Assembly (NCBI GenBank): GCA_900491605.1 | Contig: UESW01004076.1 | Location: forward strand, 65,231 to 129,230 | Direction: 5' to 3' | Source of the DNA: Calamus simplicifolius | Lineage: Eukaryota; Streptophyta; Magnoliopsida; Arecales; Arecaceae | Length of the DNA: 64,000 nt | Shown here: positions 24,141-36,138 of the stretch, piece after piece | Layout of the letters: every line of letters starts with the position of its first letter | Numbering within the stretch: position 1 is the stretch's first letter | The notes under the pieces: model-generated | Database searches by the model: none | What the model was told of the DNA's origin: nothing | What the model saw: only the letters and a program-made list of their open reading frames with translations | Program-made: the position numbers and the translations under genes

Positions 24141-24899
24141 ATCATTATATATTATTTGTGCATTGTCTACAATTAAGGTTAGTCGAACTATTTTAAATTG
24201 GACGATTTAAGGTGAACCGAGCCAAACTGACCTAAAATTGGGATAATTTTACCTCTTAGTTTGCTAAGGGAGGCAAACTACCCCAAAACCATATGTATTG
24301 ACTTTGTACTAGTATATCGAATCAAATTGAATTGCTCGGTTTAACTTGATTCATGATAATTTATGAATTAGGAGCTCCTAGTCCACCTAACCAATTTGCC
24401 ATTGGTTTGGTATGATACGGCCTATATCAAAACATATAAGCCAAATGTTAAAACAATACCAATTTTTAGTATTGGACCTTATCCACTACCATTGCCATCC
24501 TCTTTTATTCTCCACCATCAACCATAATTCTCCATAATTTTTTTATTTTTAAATTTAAAAATTATTTTTTTATTTTTGATAAATGAATATGTTTTTTAAA
24601 ATTTTTTATTAAAAAATAGAAATTTTTCTTTTTCTCTTAAGATAAATTGCACCCAAGAAAATGTACAGTAAAAATATAATGTTACTAAGACCTATCTTTT
24701 CTTTGGTATGACCTTGAACGATTGCCGAGATGCCTTTAAATGGACTAACTTTAAAAGCTCCATCGCCGTTGGCAATGCTTCTGGCCCTATGCTACCCTGT
24801 TCGATGAACCAGCGCGGCAAACTAAATAGGAGGAAGATTTCCTGGCGTCCGTACGCTCATCTAACTTTCTTTTCTTCTTCCAAATATTTCGTTTTTTTT

Positions 24900-25120
24900 A
24901 CCATCACAGGGATGATGCTCTGTCCTTCGTGCTCTGTTCGCGTGCATTGTTTCACATTTTGATGTTAAATATAACTTTAAGGACTAAATTTTATGCTCTT
25001 GTACTCTATTCTCGTTTCACATTTTGATATTAAATGTAACTTTAAGGACTGAATTTTACGCTCTATCCTCCATACTCTGTTCTCGTTTCACATTTTGATA
25101 TTAAATATAACTTTAAGGAT
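24900..25120 (+). repeat. Three-copy tandem repeat of about 66 bp, copy A
   Basis: Three successive copies share CGTTTCACATTTTGATATTA and TAACTTTAAGGACTAAATTT with a CTCTGTTCTC-like spacer. The equivalent in copy B is at about 48580-48772. Confidence 0.8.
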
Positions 25121-28100
25121 CGCTCAGCGATTCTGAAGAGGATGTCAAACTTTTGGCAATCACCAATTGAGGAGCGGCCACTTGCTTGACCACGAGTGGT
25201 AGCTCTCAAGGAATTCCTACTCTTTGCTCGACAAACTCTAGTGGGAAGGGAGGCATGATCATAAGTCTTTCCAAACTTGATGATTTAAATTTGTCATGTT
25301 GATTATCATATTTAATAATTAAATATTATAATATAAATATGATATTTAATTTATAATAATTTAAATATTTAAAATTATCAAAATTTGATAATTTTAAATT
25401 ATATTTTTAGCATCAATATAAATATTGAATAATATTTAATCTAATTATATATTTAATTTATAAATATTATATAATGAGATATTTAATAATATATATTACA
25501 TTATATGTCATATAAATTAAAATATTTATGTGATTTAAATATGTAATATTTCTAAAATTGGTTTACAAAGAATTTTTATTTTTATTATATTTTTATTTTA
25601 GCAAAAAAAAGCTACTTTAAAAATAAAAAAATTCTAATAAAATTTAAAAACACGATGAACTGATTACTATATTTCATTATTATGAACCATGGCCATCTTT
25701 CCTTCTTGAAAATCTAATTATCAAGTATAAGTTAAGATTCTCGATAATATTAGATTACTACGAGCCAAATGCCACCTTAAGGTTAAATGGTGAAAGCTAA
25801 ATCTGGAAGGCATCAATAGTGTTGACCTGCCCAAGTTGTTTAAATTAGATTATTTCTGTCAACCTTTAAATCCAGTTTTGATAGAACACATGTTATAATC
25901 GCATATTCTTTAACATATGACCATAGAAAATAATGAAGACTTATTTGATCTAGTTTCATAATGACATAATATATCCTTATTAATATCTAAAATCAAGGAA
26001 TATAAAAAATATAATAATAAAAATAATCTAATTACATCTCTCTTAATGCTAGTGAGAGTCCTAAAAATTGCTGAAAAATTAAGCTAATAAATATAATTTC
26101 AAACAAAAGGAACTTGCAAAATGTCCTTGGATTGAGGCATGTTTGATATTGTCTTAAGTATATATAAATTTCATTCTTTCATGCAAGTTATTAGCAAGTT
26201 AATTCTTAAGTTATAATGGTCTAACTCGATTTGATTTTTTTATTGTAAACATGATTGTATGTAGGTATAATTTAGTGACCCTTTCAAAAGTCGATGGATT
26301 AAAGAAAGTAAAAACAAAAAGAAATGTAAAATAAAGTTAGTGAAATCCGTAGGCTCAGAATAAAGATACCGAGAAGTAGTTGTTGTTTTGTCAAAATATA
26401 TAAACCTGGATTTTTTTTTAAGGCTACATGACTCTCTCGATGCAAGCACGTAAGAAATTAATGTTGAATGCCTATGTCCATGTTCGTGCTCAAGTTGCCA
26501 TGAGCGCTTGCTACCGCATTGCCCATGCATGCATCACAACAAGGCACTCGCGAACGTGTCCACCGACAAGGTACACCATGGAGCGCCATGCCACCTTTTG
26601 AAATTTAAATCTTTTCTTTATAAAAAAATAATTTTCTTCAAAAAAATCCCCCTACAAAAAGGTTTAAATTTTTGAAAGTTGTTAAAAATAATAAACATAA
26701 TTTTATGAGCATCTTATATTGTGCACTGTATTTAGTATTGATTGTATCTATCCAAAAAAATTATTAGGTCCGAAGGTAATTGAGAAGTAAATGGAGATGA
26801 TATTTTAAAAGCTATGCATAAGATATCAAGTATTTCAAATTAAAAGCATCAGCAAAAGACTCAATGTAAGTATAAAGAAAAGCAATTGCAAAAGAATGTA
26901 ATGATAATATGAAATAATTTAATGTAATGATAATATGAAATAATTTTAAGCAAATAAAAAATAATAATAGGTTATGAAGATTTTTTATAGTAGATCTATA
27001 TTTTTTTGCTTACGTTCACTGTTTAAGGCTTCACTTTAGGATTTTCACTATAATGATCTTAAACAGATAAAAATCAAATCCTTACGTGCTCTTTTTAACG
27101 ATCTTAAAAAGAACCCTTGTAATCCATTTTTTTGGACCAAGGATGAACCCACTCTCTTTTTTATGGGCTTAAGAGAACCCTACACTCTTAAATGAATAAG
27201 AGAAAGAAAGCAAATTACTTTAAAATAACAACAATGTATAAATATAGTTCTAAACTTGAAAAGAGGATTTGCAACTAAGGCTTAAGAACAATATTTCTAT
27301 AAGGCTTTCCTAATGTTTTTTTACTTAATTTAAAACCTAATTTATTTTTAAAGTATATTGAACCTTATGTTCTTCTTCTACCAAGTTTTACGTATGGTTT
27401 TTTTTAAAAATTATAAATTTAACCTTTTGATTGAATATTTTTGCGTTAAATGATAGATAATCGTTCATTATTCTTCTCTGACTTTAATTTCTTATAGATA
27501 ATTTGAATTCAAATATATGCCGGATGATCTTTTATTTGTACCTTAATTTCTTTTAATTATATTACCTATTTCATCATCATAAACTCAATATTGCATAGTC
27601 TTTTAATTAATATTTTTTTATCATCAAAATATATTATTAAATTCTTATGTTTAAGATGAGTCATATTGGATAAGATAAAAGTGGTTACTACTGTCCCGTA
27701 TGGCTAAATCTAGCAATTAAGTCAAGGAACAAAGCACCAAATTTGGATTAGAATAGTGTAACTCTACATGGCCCGTAAACTTGAATCGAATTAATCAATA
27801 AATATAGTATGTTCTCATTAATTAGCTTGATCTATGAATACGTCATATCTACCAAAGAATAACTTCCTTGCAACAATTTACCCACAACTCACCGAGAGAG
27901 AAGCAGAACGAGGTTTAAAGAGAAAGCAGAACGAGGTTGCAGGCAAACAAACGCAGAGAGGGGAATAAAGAGACACCAAAAAGGGGGAGAACCCGGGGAA
28001 TAAGACAACCCCCGTGCGATCCCCCCAACAAACCAAAACAAAAAATTTTATTAGGGTTGGTGACCTGCCATGCGAGCGCACCCAACATGGCAAAGGTCGG

Positions 28101-28834
28101 TATGACAACAAGATCGAATCCAAGAGAGTACTTTCCCTAAGCCCCTTGCCTCGCCCCTCCAAGAGCTCCCCGGACTTCCTTTGCTCTACATCAGATATAA
28201 ACATACCCCTCAACATCTACGAGGTGAGATCCATCGATTGTCTCATCTTTTACATCCAAATCAAGAAAGTTGAAGTCGGCGATGATCACCACAATCGCAC
28301 GGGACGAAAGAAACAGTATCTCATCCGATCCCCACAGATCTGATACAAGAGAGGAGAACGATCCTTTTCGTGCCCATTTTCTTCCCCATCTATAGACCTG
28401 CTGCCAAAAAAGAAAGAAGAACTAACTGAAAGGAATAGAACCAGTAGAACAAACGAAAATATCACAAAAAACTGCTTCCCCTTCACAAAAATCATTAGAC
28501 GGCATCGATATTTGCCATCGAGAGAAAAATCAGACAGAACAAGAACCAATCTCCATCAACCGTGATCAAGGATCACAACAACTTGAAAAATATGACAAAA
28601 CATGAAATAAAAAGAATAAAATCGCAGATCGGTAAAACAAACAAAAAGAGATCTCACAAACCAAAGCAGAGATCACAATTCACAAACAAAGACCATGCCA
28701 GAACCAAGCGTTAGAAACTCATTCCCGGAAAGATCCACGAAGCCGCAGATCGATCAACCTACAAAAGAAAAACCAAGCCAAACATACGACAGCCCTATTC
28801 ACAAGAAAGAAAGGAAAACCAAAAAAAAAAAACC

Positions 28835-29161
28835 TTAAAACCGTCTATCTTTTTGCCATTGGCAAACCAAAATAAATAACAAAAAATATTTTTCATAAAA
28901 ATCTCTTTGCGGCGGGCCCCTTGAGGCGAATGAAGTCCTGGTTGAGGCAAGGATCCGCTCGATGAGGCGGTCACCGGCGAGGAGGTGGGGCGGCAGGGCA
29001 GGGTGGACGATGCAGTGGTGTTGGAGGCGGCAAGGGAGGAAGGACGGGGAGCACCACAGGGGAAGAATCGTGGGGGCGGGGGAGGAGGGCTTGGTGATGT
29101 GGAGGAAGCGACGTGTTAGGGTCGTAAGAAATGACATGGCGAGACTTTTTCCGGCAAGCAA
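28835..29161 (-). CDS. Possible first exon with a mitochondrial-type N-terminus
   Basis: A 108-codon minus-strand frame reads MLAGKSLAMSFLTTLTRRFL, then a Pro/Ser-rich stretch, then DRLIERILASTRTSFASRG. An Arg/Leu-rich, acid-free start like this is typical of mitochondrial presequences (the second Met, MSFLTTLTRRFL, is the likelier start). The last third runs into AT-rich sequence and looks non-coding, and no GT donor is obvious where coding character stops. It may be a truncated gene copy or a chance frame. Confidence 0.25.
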   Translation of the reverse strand: MLAGKSLAMSFLTTLTRRFLHITKPSSPAPTILPLWCSPSFLPCRLQHHCIVHPALPPHLLAGDRLIERILASTRTSFASRGPPQRDFYEKYFLLFILVCQWQKDRRF

Positions 29162-29336
29162 CTCAGCGTTGTTGGAATCAGGGAGGAGGAGAGAGGGGGA
29201 GCAGGCGGGGGATTTGTAGCGGCGGCGCTCTCTGAATCGATCGGGGAGTGAGAGGGAAGAAGGCAGGGTATTTGTAGGCGCTTTCTACCTATATTTTAGG
29301 CAAATTCAAAGCCTAAAAGGATTTGTAAAACTGCTG

Positions 29337-29400
29337 AAAAGGACTCGATCTGTAAGCTGTGCGCGAAAAGGACTCGATCTGTAAGCTGTGCGCGAAAAGG
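29337..29400. repeat. 29 bp direct duplication
   Basis: Two adjacent copies carry GGACTCGATCTGTAAGCTGT followed by GCGCGAAAA, at 29341 and 29370. Confidence 0.9.
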
Positions 29401-29543
29401 ACAATGGGAATGGGGGCTTTCTCCCTTCCGAAGAGCGACTCCCCCGGTTCGGTACGCGATTCTATCGTTGTATTTGTTGGGCCGAGTATTTATGATGGCT
29501 GGCGGAGATCACGGGATATCAAAATCTACCCATCTTGAGTTGG

Positions 29544-29565
29544 CACGTGTCTCATTCAGCACGTG
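29544..29565. promoter_or_regulatory. Paired G-boxes (CACGTG)
   Basis: Two perfect CACGTG palindromes sit 16 bp apart (29544-29549 and 29560-29565), about 400 bp upstream of the minus-strand frame at 29161. G-boxes bind bZIP and bHLH factors, and pairs at this spacing are common in regulated plant promoters. Function is inferred from motif and position only. Confidence 0.4.
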
Positions 29566-30265
29566 AGTCTGCAAGGAGATTAGGAATGATAAAATTGTAT
29601 ACAAAATCCAACATAAAATAAATAAATTTAGATTAACATTAAATAGATTTATACCACAAATATATTGATATCACTATAATACAAAATAATCATATCGTAT
29701 CATAAATTGATATGCAAATAGAGATTTTACCTATTCGTGTTAAGCAAGTCATGCCTATTTGTATTGAATAAACCGGGTAGCATCAATCTAATATGATTTG
29801 TTTATTAAACGGATTATGCCCATCATTATATTACTGTTTAGTAATCATAGTATATTCATATTTAGATTCTTAAAATAAATAATTAATTATGAAAAACCGC
29901 GTTCGACATAAATTTACTCTTGGACGAAACTACACCCAAGCTTTCAAAGCCTTTAAGATTCAATTATTTCATTAAAAACATCCCAACTTTCCAACATTTT
30001 AAGATCTATTTATGTAAACACTTTAGCCCACGATCCAAAGAACCACGTACAGAATCGGGAACCACAAACACCACCGTCCTCCCATTTATAAGACTGCAGC
30101 TTAGGCCGGGTTCAACCCAAACTCGGCCCATCGAATCCAATTTGCAGTAGTACTTGAACTCATGTTTGCCCAACCCGAACCTAAAGAATCTGGGTTTAAC
30201 CCAAATCAATTTGCAATTGATCCAGTCTTGAGTTGTGGTCAACCCAAACCCAAGGTAATCCAAAC

Positions 30266-30361
30266 CCGATTTGCAAGGCCGCAACACGTGACTCGTCTTG
30301 CAAGTCTTTCAATTCCCGAACTGACACCGCCGCTCAAGCCTAGCTCAACCTCAACGACGTT
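30266..30361 (+). repeat. 96 bp repeat S2, uninterrupted copy of S1
   Basis: Matches 18131-18226 and shows the empty version of the CACTA insertion site: ...ACGACGTT continues directly into GCAAGGGC. Confidence 0.8.
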
Positions 30362-30893
30362 GCAAGGGCAAACGGTTGAGGCAAGAGCAAGGCGATTAGG
30401 GGGCTGGGAGCCAAGGCTTAGACGATCGGGAGATCTCTCTCCTTTTCTTCCTTCGAAAGAAAATCGATAGAGATAAGAGAAAGAAGGGGAGAAGCTTCAT
30501 CGGGAGAGAAAGAGGGTGGATATTGAGGGTAAGGGGGGCAAGGATTAGAGTTTCCTACGGTGGGAGTTGGGGGGAGGTCACGGTTTCTCTTCCCCTGGGC
30601 TCTTGATTGTTGGTTGTGAGGTTTGGGGTCTTTAAAGCTAGATGGTTGAGGTGAACGGCGAAGGGGGGGAGGACCGGCAATCGAGCGACGGCAAAGTGTG
30701 GAGTCTGGCTGACGAGAAGAACAGCAATTAACCTCGGGGGTGGAGTCGGAGTTTGTGCAAAATCTCCACCGGGACAAGGTTAGGGAGAATCAGTGTAGCT
30801 CCACTCTCTTCAAGCACATCAAAGCTCTAGTTCATATCATAAGTTCTCGATTCTTTGTGTATCCCTTCTTTCGAGGCAAAAATCTATGTTTGG
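30362..30893. other. GC-richer spacer without recognised gene
   Basis: Between repeat S2 and copy B. A 119-codon minus-strand frame (30418-30777) is Pro/Ser-rich without known motifs. The plus strand is G- and GA-rich. It could be a 5' UTR fragment. I see no supportable gene. Confidence 0.4.
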
Positions 30894-33880
30894 CAAAGTT
30901 TTTGATTGTCCCTTTTAAGAATAGATCAGTCAAGAATTATTTCCACTTAAATAGAATTCAATAAGAATTAAAACATGAATAAAAGTTTTATTTCATAGCA
31001 TCCAAGAGTGCATATTAAAATTAAAATTAAAGAGTTTTATTTTCTGACATTAAGAAGGCAACAAGAAGGCACCAAATTCTTCCTGAACCAAACCAAAGCT
31101 GGGTTGAACCAGGCCGAAGAAGATTTGAACCAAGCCAGGCTGAATCAAGGCGTAGTCTCTCTGCAGACACCTCCAAGCCACGAACAGAGCCTTCACGCCA
31201 TGAGCTTCTTCAAACAGAGCCTCCATGAATGCCTGCAGAACCTCCGGACGGATGCCTCACGAACCCACGCTCCTGGGAACTCCTCTGAACTCTCCTCCCT
31301 TTCCTCTGCATAGACAAAGCTCTTTATATCAGACGCACGGAGAGAGCGCTGGCTGCTTTCCTTCCACACCAAGGTTACTTCCCGATTTGGCACCCGGAAG
31401 ATGCGAAGAGATTTCAAAGGGATCGTGGCGAGATTACAGATGATTCCTCCTTCCAATTTAGCTTCAAATTTCTTTCTTAATTGTTGCCGGACCGTGAAAT
31501 CAGAGAAAAGAAGAATATGGGCTTCCTTCTTTAATTCCACTAAATCTGGGATACCTTTGGTAATTTCTGGTGTTGAGGATCTTTTCGGCAGCGAGGAGCT
31601 TCTCAGCGGCGATATTTTTGAACGAGCCTGGGAAGAAAACGATGAACTCGGTAGACCATCTGCCGAGTTTGCTTAAAGATGCGTGCAAACATAAAATAAA
31701 TCCTTGTAAATTTCCAATGTCTAAATTTATACATACTTTAGGAAAAACTGGAGTAACTAAATCACTTTTTTTTCATACCTTCAAAAGTGGTGGCAGTCAC
31801 CGTTCAACATTTAATATTTTAGTTGCATGTTTCTCAAATTATCTCCTGTTCCATCTTGCTCTATAACCCAAGACATCATACTCCGTGTGAGATTAATAAA
31901 GCCAGCACACAAGCAGAAACCTTGTTTATAGAAGATTTACGATTTAAAACTCCAATATATGCAAGCATGAAACAAAATAGTAAAATATTGTTCTAAATTC
32001 ATGTATACCTGCTTCGATACCATATGTAAAAAATTTTAGTATTACATATGTCAAATTTAGAATGTCAACTACATAATATAAAATTCATTATCATGCCTAT
32101 TTGTGCCAACTTTAATTTATGCTAGAGTTACAACTAATCCTTAAATCAAAGAGAAACACTTATCAAGAATGTTGTAGCTTAGATCTTTCTTTTCTTGCCC
32201 TTCCAACGGATGGTGCTCATGATAAAAAGCTAATTACAGATATAAGAAGAAAAGGATGAGCAAGTCTATTTATAATGAAACACCAACATACCCTCGCATC
32301 ATAACTCACTATTAGGTTTTGAGCCTACACAAACTACTAACCACATCACCCAATAAAAAGTGTATATAATCCAAACTGCACAGGTCAAATATATCAATAG
32401 TGAACCATCCTACATATATCATTGGATCAAATTTATCCAATCAATTTTTGTAAACCCAAAATCACTAACAATTAATGTTGATTGTTATTGTATTTGCTAG
32501 TATTTAGTATTGCATTAGATTCGAAAGCCCTATATACTCCCTAAGAATTTTTTCTTAAGAAATATGCGGCCATGTTATGTCACCGACTCAGATACTAGGA
32601 TCGAGGCATGGCACCTATAAAATCAAAATTAATCCTATGTTATAAATTCAAAATTAACCACAAGTTTTAGTGAGAGATATTGATGAGTATGATTATGACT
32701 TTTTTATTTTAATATGAAAGTCAAATGGTATAAAATAAAAAATATTGTTTATAAAATTCCATTCAAATATAATAATTTTAAACAAAATAAAATATATATT
32801 AGTTTTCCAAATGAATGCTAGGCCTAGAAATATTTTTATATTATTTTTTATTTTTTAAATTAAGCAGTATTTTCCTATATTTTTTATTAATAATCTTTAT
32901 CATCGATTGTTTCCTTCATCGCTATCCTTTACAATCCATCATCATTAATGCTATGACCATCATCACCCAATACCATCCATTACTATCACTATTATACCTT
33001 CATCACTATCCTTTACCACCACTATCGAATATCCACCAGACCCATCATTCTCCATAACAACAATTATATCTCCTCCTCCATCACTGACATCTACTACCAT
33101 CGCCATCATACCTACGCTACTCGCCATCATACCTCAATCATCTAACACTATCTTCACCACCGACCACCCACAATTGCCATGACGATGACCACCACCACCT
33201 CAATTATCATCGGTATTATAACCATTATTGCTATACTTCCATCATCACCATCCTCTTTTACCACTACCACCATCGTATCTTCAATACACTCACTATCTTT
33301 CACCATCACCACCGTCATATCTCTACACTCACCTTCATCATCCACCACCATAATCGTCACTATATATACTTTCACCACCTACTAACACCACCATCAAACC
33401 TATGTGATGCACCACCACGTCGCCCTCCACCACCTGCCCCATACTTACACCATCTACCACTACTATTGCCCTTCACCACTTGCCACCACATCTCCATAAT
33501 TCACTACCTCCCCATCATCACCATCATATGTCCAATATTTACTGCCATCATTATATATTATTTGTGCATTGTCTACAATTAAGGTTAGTCGAACTATTTT
33601 AAATTGGACGATTTAAGGTGAACCGAGCCAAACTGACCTAAAATTGGGATATTTTACCTCTTAGTTTGCTAAGGGAGGCAAACTACCCAAAACCATATTA
33701 TTGACTTTGTACTAGTATATCGAATCAAATTGAATTGCTCGGTTTAACTTGATTCATGATAATTTATGAATTAGGAGCTCCTAGTCCACCTAACCAATTT
33801 GCCATTGGTTTGGTATGATACGGCCTATATCAAAACATAAGCCAAATGTTAAAACAATACCAATTTTTAGTATTGGACCT
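30894..33880. repeat. 5.9 kb duplicated segment, copy B, left half
   Basis: It matches 21445-24484 base for base over long stretches. It stops at GACCT, where the Ty3/gypsy element inserted. The sequence upstream of this copy differs from that upstream of copy A. Confidence 0.92.
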
Positions 33881-35041
33881 TGTTGAGGGGTAAGATCGTC
33901 ATTACGTTAATATCCGTGCGAGGCGGCTAAGACTAACCTCCTCCCTTTGTCCCGTCCGGGCTTCCATAGCTCGGCTCCCCCGGGCTTCCCTAGCTCGGCC
34001 CTTCCGGGCTTCCGTAGCTCGGCCCCTTCCGGGCTTCCCTAGCTCGACCCGTCCGGGCTTCCATAGCTCGGCTCCCCGGGCTTCCATAGCTCGGCCCTTT
34101 CGGGCTTCCGTAGCTCGGCCCTTCCGAGCTTCCGTAGCTCGGCCCGTCCGGGCTTCCATAGCTCGGCTCCTTGGGCTTCCGTAGCTCGGCTCCCCGGGCT
34201 TCCCTAGCTCGGCCCTTCCGGGCTTCCGTAGCTCGGCCCCTTCCGGGCTTCCCTAGCTTGGCCCTTCCGGGCTTCCGTAGCTCGGCCCCTTTCGGGCTTC
34301 CGTAGCTCGGCTCCCCCGGGCTTCCGTAGCTCAGCCCATCCGGGCTTCCATAGCTTGGCTCCCCCGGGCTCCCGTAGCTCGGCCCTTCCGGGCTTCTGTA
34401 GCTCGGCTTCATCGAGCGATCCACAACCTAATACTTACCTCCACGGAATCTGACGCAGGAGAGCCCGAGCCTACCAGAACGGCATCCTAGACAAAGAATC
34501 ATGTCGGGACGTGGCCTAAAACCTATCGTAACCGCCCCAGGCCTACTCAACCAGATCTCGAGACATCAAGGAGCTCTCCCAGCCATCGATACCCGAACAA
34601 ACAGGGTACGGATCCTAACGGCCCCACAACGGCCTGATTCTGTCCGTCTCCATATCGTAACAACCTTCGAACCTTCAGAAGGCGCTCAAGACCCAAGTGA
34701 CAATCTATAAATATCAGATTCACAGATTCCTCTAGGTACGCGACTCTGAACGCACTCTTTCTCTCTCCCTGGGCACCTCACTACTCTCCCCGGTAGCTCG
34801 TCGGTGCTCCTGCCCTCTGGAGCTTCCGATTGGCCGCCCCCGGAGAGGTCTCCCAGAGAGATCCACCTCCCCACTGTCTGGTTGATCGCCGATTTCTTCT
34901 CCACTGACTTGAGCATCGGAGGGTCTTCCACGGAGGACCACCCCCAGCGTCCCCCCACGTGTGGACTTCTTTTGCAGGTCCGCCCCCCTCTTCCCGGAGA
35001 TCGACCGCGCCTGAATCGGAGGACGGATCCCGGCGGCAATA
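33881..35041 (+). repeat. 5' LTR of the gypsy element
   Basis: About 1.16 kb. At 33955-34410 there is a minisatellite of about 25 bp units (CTTCCGTAGCTCGGCCCTTC type). A TATA box, TATAAATA, lies at 34705-34712, and downstream sequence carries CCGGAGAGGTCTCCCAGAGA. Confidence 0.92.
34705..34712 (+). promoter_or_regulatory. TATA box in the gypsy 5' LTR
   Basis: TATAAATA is conserved at the equivalent place in the 3' LTR (47795). It is the probable core promoter of the genomic transcript. Confidence 0.6.
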
Positions 35042-35042
35042 G

Positions 35043-35061
35043 ATTGGCGCTAGAGGAAGGG
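35043..35061 (+). other. Primer-binding-like site of the gypsy element
   Basis: TTGGCGCTAGAGGAAGGG starts 2-3 bp after the 5' LTR, where the tRNA primer anneals. It resembles the site in the gag-only element. I do not assign the tRNA. Confidence 0.6.
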
Positions 35062-35126
35062 CCTCAAGTCCCATTAAAACTTTAAGAAAGGAGACAAGGA
35101 TCTAAATCCGGAGAAGAACCTCTCCA

Positions 35127-35406
35127 ATGGCCAACCGGAGGAGAGCAATCTCTGAAGCCCAAGATCAGATCGCTTCCCAGAGGCCTGATCCGACTGGCGC
35201 TACGGCACCGCAACCCCCATCGGTCGAAACTCCGTCGCCGCCTGCTATCCCGATGACCCAAGACCAGTTTGCCACACTGGTCCAATAGGTCCAGGCCCTT
35301 ACCCACCTGGTACAGGAATGCCTTGTAACTCCTCCTGCTTCGCATCCCAGAAGGAGGCGACCGTCAGCTCGAGCTCCAACAACTTCCTCCTCCGCCCAAT
35401 CCGTCC
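35127..35406 (+). pseudogene. gag stub of the gypsy element
   Basis: The ATG at 35127 opens MANRRRAISEAQDQIASQRP, a typical Gag N-terminus. It meets a TAG at 35286 and goes on in frame only to about 35430. The Retrotrans_gag core and zinc knuckle are absent: the text passes directly into INMIEEVGG, which normally lies at the gag-protease boundary. An internal deletion of most of gag is the simplest reading. Confidence 0.75.
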
Positions 35407-36138
35407 GTGATTGGCCGCATCAACATGATTGAAGAGGTCGGCGGATCGAGCCCCAAGAGCGGCGGTGAAGAACCGGCGCAAAAGAAGGCAAGGATGGGCG
35501 AACTCTCCTTCTCCGACGATGATCTTCTGGGAATACAACTCCTCCACGATGATGCGCTAGTTGTATCCCTCAATTTGAACAATTATGATGTAAGCCGAAT
35601 CCTCATTGATAGTGGAAGCTCGGTAAATGTTTTGTACCTCGGTGTGTTTGCCAGGATGAAATTTCTCATGGAAAACCTTCGAGCCGTGGATTCCGCCTTG
35701 ATGGGATTCACCGGCGACGTCATTGTCCCGAAAGGGATCGTCACCCTGACGGTCCGCGCGGGAACCTGGCCCCTTGTGACTGTTGTACAGACCGATTTCC
35801 TAGTGACCGACCTCAGGTCCCCATATAACGCCATATTCGGTAGGCCTGGTTTAATGTCCCTCAAGGCAGTGGTCTCCATTCCGCATCTGTCCATGAAGTT
35901 CCCCACCGAGCAAGGAGTTGGCGTGGTTCGGGGAAGTCAAGCCATGGCTCGGCAATGTTTCGTTACGAGCCTTCAGTCTAGGATGCCCGAAGTTGACGGG
36001 TTAGACGCTCGCGAAGACTTCGCCGAACAACGGGGAGAACCGGTAGAGGAATTGGAGGAAGTACCATTGGGCGAATCTCAGCCCGACCGAACCACAAGAT
36101 CGGGTCGCTGCTCAAAGGAGAGTCTCGCCACAGGTTGA
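35407..36138 (+). pseudogene. Gypsy aspartic protease region
   Basis: A 243-codon frame contains ISRILIDSGSSVNVLYLGVF-like text (exactly DVSRILIDSGSSVNVLYLG) with the catalytic Asp-Ser-Gly of a retropepsin, then a flap and a NAIFGRPGLMSLKAVVS segment typical of this lineage. The frame ends in a premature TGA. The continuation into RFLQSNADIFAWTASDMPGI lies in another frame, so one base has been gained or lost near 36105-36135. Confidence 0.85.

Larger units (their letters stand above)
21445..27410. repeat. 5.9 kb duplicated segment, copy A (uninterrupted)
   Basis: It is collinear with 30894-33880 plus 48133-51028. It starts at CAAAGTTTTTGATTGTCCC and ends in the run after TTCTACCAAGTTTTAC. 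Identity is very high in the first 3 kb and lower, with many small indels, in the last 2.5 kb. The content is AT-rich and mainly non-coding: a 0.9 kb open stretch, a CCA/TCA-rich low-complexity block, a 3-copy tandem repeat and AT-rich spacer. It may itself be an old element whose borders I cannot define. Confidence 0.9.
27411..30265. other. Unduplicated stretch with a possible gene 5' region on the minus strand
   Basis: It separates the two copies of the 5.9 kb segment. Reading the minus strand, two G-boxes (29544-29565) are followed by a GC-rich leader with an open frame (29161-28835), then a T-rich stretch with words typical of plant leader introns (about 28840-28400), then another GC-rich part to about 27890 with short frames only. 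This order fits the promoter, first exon and leader intron of a host gene whose body is missing. No protein family is recognised, and 29600-30265 is AT-rich spacer. Confidence 0.35.

Noticed and set aside
33902..34424. Minus-strand frames rich in YGSPEGPS-like repeats
   Set aside because: They come from the 25 bp minisatellite in the gypsy 5' LTR and are not kept in the 3' LTR.
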